DNA of 64,000 nucleotides, from NCBI GenBank assembly GCA_030015575.1, contig CM057337.1, positions 340,018,583-340,082,582 on the forward strand, read 5' to 3'. Position 1 is the stretch's first letter. Each line of letters starts with the position of its first letter. Source of the stretch: Agapanthus africanus. Its lineage: Eukaryota > Streptophyta > Magnoliopsida > Asparagales > Amaryllidaceae. The notes beneath the pieces are model-generated. The model was not told the origin of the DNA. It was given only the letters and a program-made list of their open reading frames with translations, and searched no databases. Both the position numbers and the translations under genes were made by a program. This document shows, in pieces, positions 60,270-64,000 of the stretch.

Positions 60270-60489
60270 CTTATGACCTTGACTAAGGCCAACAAATCAT
60301 AAGTCACATGTCAAGTTCTACCCGTCATTGTCCAAGTTAATTTGAACCCACCCGTACAAGCCCTTGACTAGGGCCAACAAGACTGTACGACTATCCCAAA
60401 CCAACGCATCTATCTATGTAACAGAAAGGTAACAAGCAGCTACCATACATTATGCCTTGACGAAGGCCAATAAACATAGCATGAATACT
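60270..60489. repeat. Series of three nested hairpins with a shared inner stem
   Basis: The inner dyads are CCTTGACTAAGG (60277-60288), CCCTTGACTAGGG (60361-60373) and CCTTGACGAAGG (60455-60466), each followed by CCAA(C/T)AA. The outer arms differ but still pair: CTTATGA/TCATAAG (60270-60276, 60297-60303) and CGTACA/TGTACG (60353-60358, 60384-60389). The third outer pair is weaker (TATG/CATA). Spacing is 84 and 94 bp. Confidence 0.8.
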
Positions 60490-60613
60490 AAGTGCTACCT
60501 GTCTGAAATGACGGATTGCTACGAATGGTTTTTGGCGAAAAACCTTTAACGTAATGAACTTGATATCGTTGAAGGAACCGGATAGCATTTTACAAATATA
60601 TAGTGGCGAAAAT

Positions 60614-60851
60614 CTTTGCTAAAGAGGTCACTCTCAGTGAAGGGATATCGGCTCTTTCCCTGTAGAATGAGATGCAGGATATTGTAACTGAATACCGTGA
60701 TGCAAAGCAAAAAGTAATCGACTATAGTGAAGTTATTACCCTGACGCAAACCTCTGTCCAAGGGGTCACTCTCGATGAAGGGATCTCGGCCCTTGCTTCG
60801 TCGAATGAGGTGCTGGATATTCATAACCGAATACCACTGTGCAAAACAAAA
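60614..60851. repeat. Imperfect tandem duplication, period 138 bp
   Basis: GGTCACTCTC occurs at 60626 and 60764. The two copies then run in parallel through GAAGGGAT(A/C)TCGGC, GAATGAG(A/G)TGC and ACCGAATACC(G/A) to GCAAA(G/A)CAAAA. Confidence 0.85.
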
Positions 60852-60998
60852 GAGAACGTCCTTGTAATAACAAATTTTTGAAAATTGTTTCAACAACATC
60901 GAATATGTTTGTTTTTCTTGCATTGATACGAATCAACGCAGTCCCATCAATTAATCATACCAATAAAGAACGAAAATATGATGTACGTATATGCCATT

Positions 60999-62187
60999 TG
61001 TTGAATATAGTGCCCTCAAAGTCAATTATTGGATCACAGGCACGTGATTGCAATGATTGAGGGAGGACCTATACTGGTAGGACGGTCTTACTCAAGATGA
61101 TAGTATGCTATCTAGTTTATCTTTATCATCGTATACATGCTTTAGGTGACATTACAGGTCACTATTGCACGTTGATAGAGCCCATAGGATTCTTGCTTGA
61201 CGGCCAGCAGTATGATGGCGATCATATACGTGGGAGCTGGGGTCTATAAACACATCCTTAAAAGGTCCCTGGTCGAGGGAGTTTCGAGACAGGGCATCGA
61301 TACTCCAAAGTAGACTAGTGTATACAGTCGAGACCCCGACGAGGGGCAGTGGCCGGTCTCACAAGCCATTGGTGTCAGTTGGTTCACCTAAGATGTATAC
61401 AGGTGCTCATTGGGTTATGAGTACACCGGACAGGACTCGCCGGGAGCATGCTAGTTAGTATTATACCTGACGTCAGATAGCAGTTCCCTGGTGACATGTG
61501 TACATGTTAGTTCATCGACCTGAGATCGTCATTTGTCTCGTGTGAGTTCCCACTGTGCTTTGATTACTACCTTACCACGGCTCAAAGGAGTCATGCAAAC
61601 AGGTTTTAGTTGGGTACAGTCCCGAGCCACCTGAAGGCAGTGAGCGGATCGGCAGGGGTTTCGTCTCTCCCGGTATTGGTGGTGAGATCTCGCTGTGTCT
61701 AGGAGAGCCATTACACGAAGTCCTTGGCCAAGGTAGGAGATTTACTGGTAGGTATTCCAGTAGTATCTCAGGGTGTTCTGGGCTACACTCCGACATGACT
61801 TGTACCGTTTTTGGGGGTCTGACTTTTACCAACCCCCTAAGCCCGACATGCGATGCTCATAGACCAACGGACCGGACTGTACAGATATTGTCACTAACAG
61901 GCTCAGTAGGGTGTCAGGATGAGTTCGCTCATCGACCTCCCTTTTGGTCAATACCTGGTAGCCCGTTACGTACGGCTAGTACCACTGACGTGCTAGTGGT
62001 TAAATCCACAGCCAAAGTATTGACGCGTTTTTAGAGTCCCCCACAGACAGTTTCTCAAGTTTCGGGCGAAACGTTGTAGAGGCCGTATGATATATGGCAA
62101 GGTTCGATTATATACGTGCAGTAGTGCACGGATCATGATCGGGCGGATCATACTAGTGTGCTTTGGTCAATACCTGGTAGCCCGGTA
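60999..62187 (+). mobile_element. 5' part of a copia family B LTR, plus strand
   Basis: Starts TGTTGAATATAGTGCCCTC and covers about the first 1.17 kb of the LTR, in inverted orientation to 57707-59743. It ends in a scrambled junction (62160-62190), then restarts near LTR position 80. It includes the shared core (61550-61780). Confidence 0.8.
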
Positions 62188-63105
62188 GAACAGTTTTACT
62201 CGAGATGATAGTATGTTATCTGGTTTGTCTCTATCATCGTGTACATACTTTAGGTGACATTACAGATCACTATTACACGTTGATAGAGCCCATAGGATTC
62301 TTGCTTGACTACCAGCAGTATGATAGCGATCATATACGTGAGAGTTGGGTGGTCTATAAGCACATCCTTAAAGTCTCCTTAGTCGTGGGAGTTTCGAGAC
62401 TGGGCATCGATACTCCGATAGTAGACTAGTGTATATGGATCGTGAACCCGACGAGTGGCGGTGGCTGGTCTCATAAGCCATTGGTGCCAGTTGGTTCACC
62501 TAAGATAGTATACAGGTGCTCATTGGGTTATGAGTACACCTGACAGACTCGCCGGGAACATGCTAGTTGGTATTATACCTAGCGTCAGATAGCAGTTCCC
62601 TGGTGACACGTGTACAGGTTAGTTTATCGACCTGAGATCGTCATTTGTCTCGTGTGAGTTCCTACTGTGCTTTGATTACTACCCTACCACGGCTCAAAGG
62701 AGTCGTGCAAATAGGTTTTAGTTGGGTACAGCCCCGAGCCACATGGAGGCAGTGAGCGGATCGGTAGGGGATTCGTCTCACCCGGTATTGGTGGTGAGAT
62801 CACGCTGTGTCTGGAGAGCCATTACACGAAGTCCTTGGCTAAGGCAAGTGAGATTTACTGGTAGGTATTCCAGTAGTATCTCAGGGTGTTCTGGGCTACA
62901 CTCCGACACGACTTGTACCGCATTTGGGGGTCTGACGTTTACCGACCCCCTAGGCCCGACATGCGATACTCATAGACGAACGGACCGGACTGTATAGATA
63001 TTGTCACTGACAGGCTTAGTAGGGTTTCAGAATGAGTTCGCTCATCAGCCTCCCTTTTGGTCAATACATGGGCAGCCGTTACATACAACTAGTATCACTG
63101 ACGTG
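62188..63105 (+). mobile_element. Second partial copia family B LTR, plus strand
   Basis: Aligns to 61077-61995 of the preceding copy, from the GATGATAGTATG(C/T)TATCTGG block to CACTGACGTG. It is then interrupted by an Angela-type LTR at 63106. The first 80 bp or so of the LTR are missing. Confidence 0.8.
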
Positions 63106-64000
63106 TGTTAGTTATATGTATGCCCTAGAGGCCATTACTATACATAGGATGTATATTGTAGTGGATGCTTGGACATATATAGGGAGGACTTTTTTGCTCG
63201 ACATGATAGTATGCTATCTGGTTGCTCTTTACGTTAACGTGTATACTGATTGTCTCTCTGTTACATGTTGGTAAAGCCTTTAGGATGTGTACTTGACTAC
63301 CTGGACTATGATGCGGATCATACTAGTGGGGACATGGTTGTCTATAAGTACATCCTTTAAGGTCCCTAGTCGTGGGTGTATCGAGACGGGGCATCGATAT
63401 ACCAGAGTAGACTAGCGTATACCTTCTCGACTCATACATATAGGCGATGGATGATCCCACATCCATTGGTGTTTGACATCAGAGATGATATATGGGTGCT
63501 CAGTGGAGACTGGGTATACTGGACGGACTCACCGAGAACTCCCAGATGGTATTATACCTTACGTCAGATGGCAGTTCTCTGGTGAAACTGGTACAGGTTA
63601 GTCTGTAGCCTGAGATCGTCATAGAGTCTTGTGTGATTCCCACTGTGCTTTGATTTCCACCTTACCACGTCCAAGAGGGCGTGCAAAACGGTGGCTTTTG
63701 GGTACAGTCCCGAATCACATGGAGGCAATGAGCGATAGGAGGGGATTCGTCTCTCCCGGTATAGGGAGTTGATGTTGCGCTGTGTTCGATTGGCTATAAC
63801 CGGAAATCCCTGGCCAGGGTTGCTGAGATTTACTGGTAAGTGTTACCAGTAGTTTCTCGAACTGTTATAGACCTCATATCGACACGACTTATCGAGCTAT
63901 TGGGGTCTGACGTTTACCACCCACAGGCGAGATATGCTACATATCAGACGACGAGACCGGACTGTACGGTAAGTGTTACTGGTTGGATTCACAGGAGTGT
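63106..64000 (+). mobile_element. Angela-type (family C) LTR, start only; cut by the window end
   Basis: Starts TGTTAGTTATATGTATGCCC and is the reverse complement of the family C ends at 24271 and 50794. The left flank ACGTG is the expected target duplication: an uninterrupted family B LTR (61985-61995) reads GACGTGCTAGTGG. Whether this is a solo LTR or a full element lies outside the window. Confidence 0.85.

Larger units (their letters stand above)
59744..60998. other. Spacer between inverted family B LTRs, rich in hairpins
   Basis: No intact gene is found. Frames on both strands (60546-60923 minus, 60672-60881 plus) are shadows of a 138-bp imperfect duplication. Possible faint copia polyprotein sequence cannot be confirmed. 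The structural repeats listed separately (60162-60489 and 60614-60851) dominate the region. Confidence 0.5.

Noticed and set aside
1..64000. CRISPR arrays, tRNA or rRNA genes, bacterial-type operons
   Set aside because: None seen. The regular repeats present (36-bp x3, 34-bp x7) are contiguous tandem arrays without unique spacers and lie inside LTRs. tRNA-like words are retroelement primer-binding sites.

Overview
The window is nuclear DNA of a flowering plant, probably a eudicot with a large, retrotransposon-rich genome. Three things show this: one intron-rich gene with GT-AG splice sites, a 5'UTR intron and a TATA box; plant-type LTR retrotransposons (Angela-like Ty1/copia, Tekay-like chromovirus, Athila/Tat-like Ty3/gypsy); and a short plastid accD fragment. 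I cannot name the species. By coordinate about four fifths of the window is retrotransposon-derived.

Layout. 1-7088: truncated LTRs of Ty3/gypsy and Ty1/copia elements joined end to end. 7089-8036: non-repetitive upstream DNA with a plastid-derived (accD) patch and the promoter. 8037 to about 18900: the only intact cellular gene, a GH51 alpha-L-arabinofuranosidase (ASD1-like). I assembled it from 17 coding exons plus one 5'UTR exon; the exons join to an uninterrupted 672-residue protein. 18900-19900: unassigned 3' flank. 19902-21070: old Ty1/copia remnant with a short LTR. 21071-27575: Angela-like copia element on the minus strand (3' LTR and decayed pol), its LTR split by a solo LTR. 27576-53885: a second, plus-strand Angela-type LTR carrying a four-deep nest. 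A 4.0-kb-LTR gypsy element (TSD ATATG) is inserted in it. That gypsy element carries an Athila-type solo LTR (TSD TGAGT) and an Angela-type solo LTR (TSD GGGTA), and the latter carries an 8.5-kb Athila-like gag-protease-only element (TSD GAATC). 53886-64000: untranslated leaders and rearranged LTRs of copia family B in both orientations, ending in a third Angela-type LTR cut by the window edge.

LTR families used below: A and C are Angela-type, with starts resembling the TATGCCCTAGAGGC signature. B is a related copia family starting TGTTGGAGATAGTGCCC. Gy is the gypsy family whose sense LTR runs TGTAACG...GTGACA. Ath is Athila/Tat-like.

Function. The arabinofuranosidase is predicted to be secreted to the cell wall, where it removes arabinosyl side chains from arabinoxylan and arabinan. 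None of the elements looks autonomous: each coding region is truncated, frame-broken or has a changed catalytic residue. The most unusual signals are structural. A GC-rich dyad recurs in unrelated elements. Paired stem-loop/polypurine modules sit in the Athila-like element. A series of nested hairpins lies at 60160-60480, and a long intronic fold-back lies inside the arabinofuranosidase gene. I found no clearly new protein system. All alignments were made by eye.
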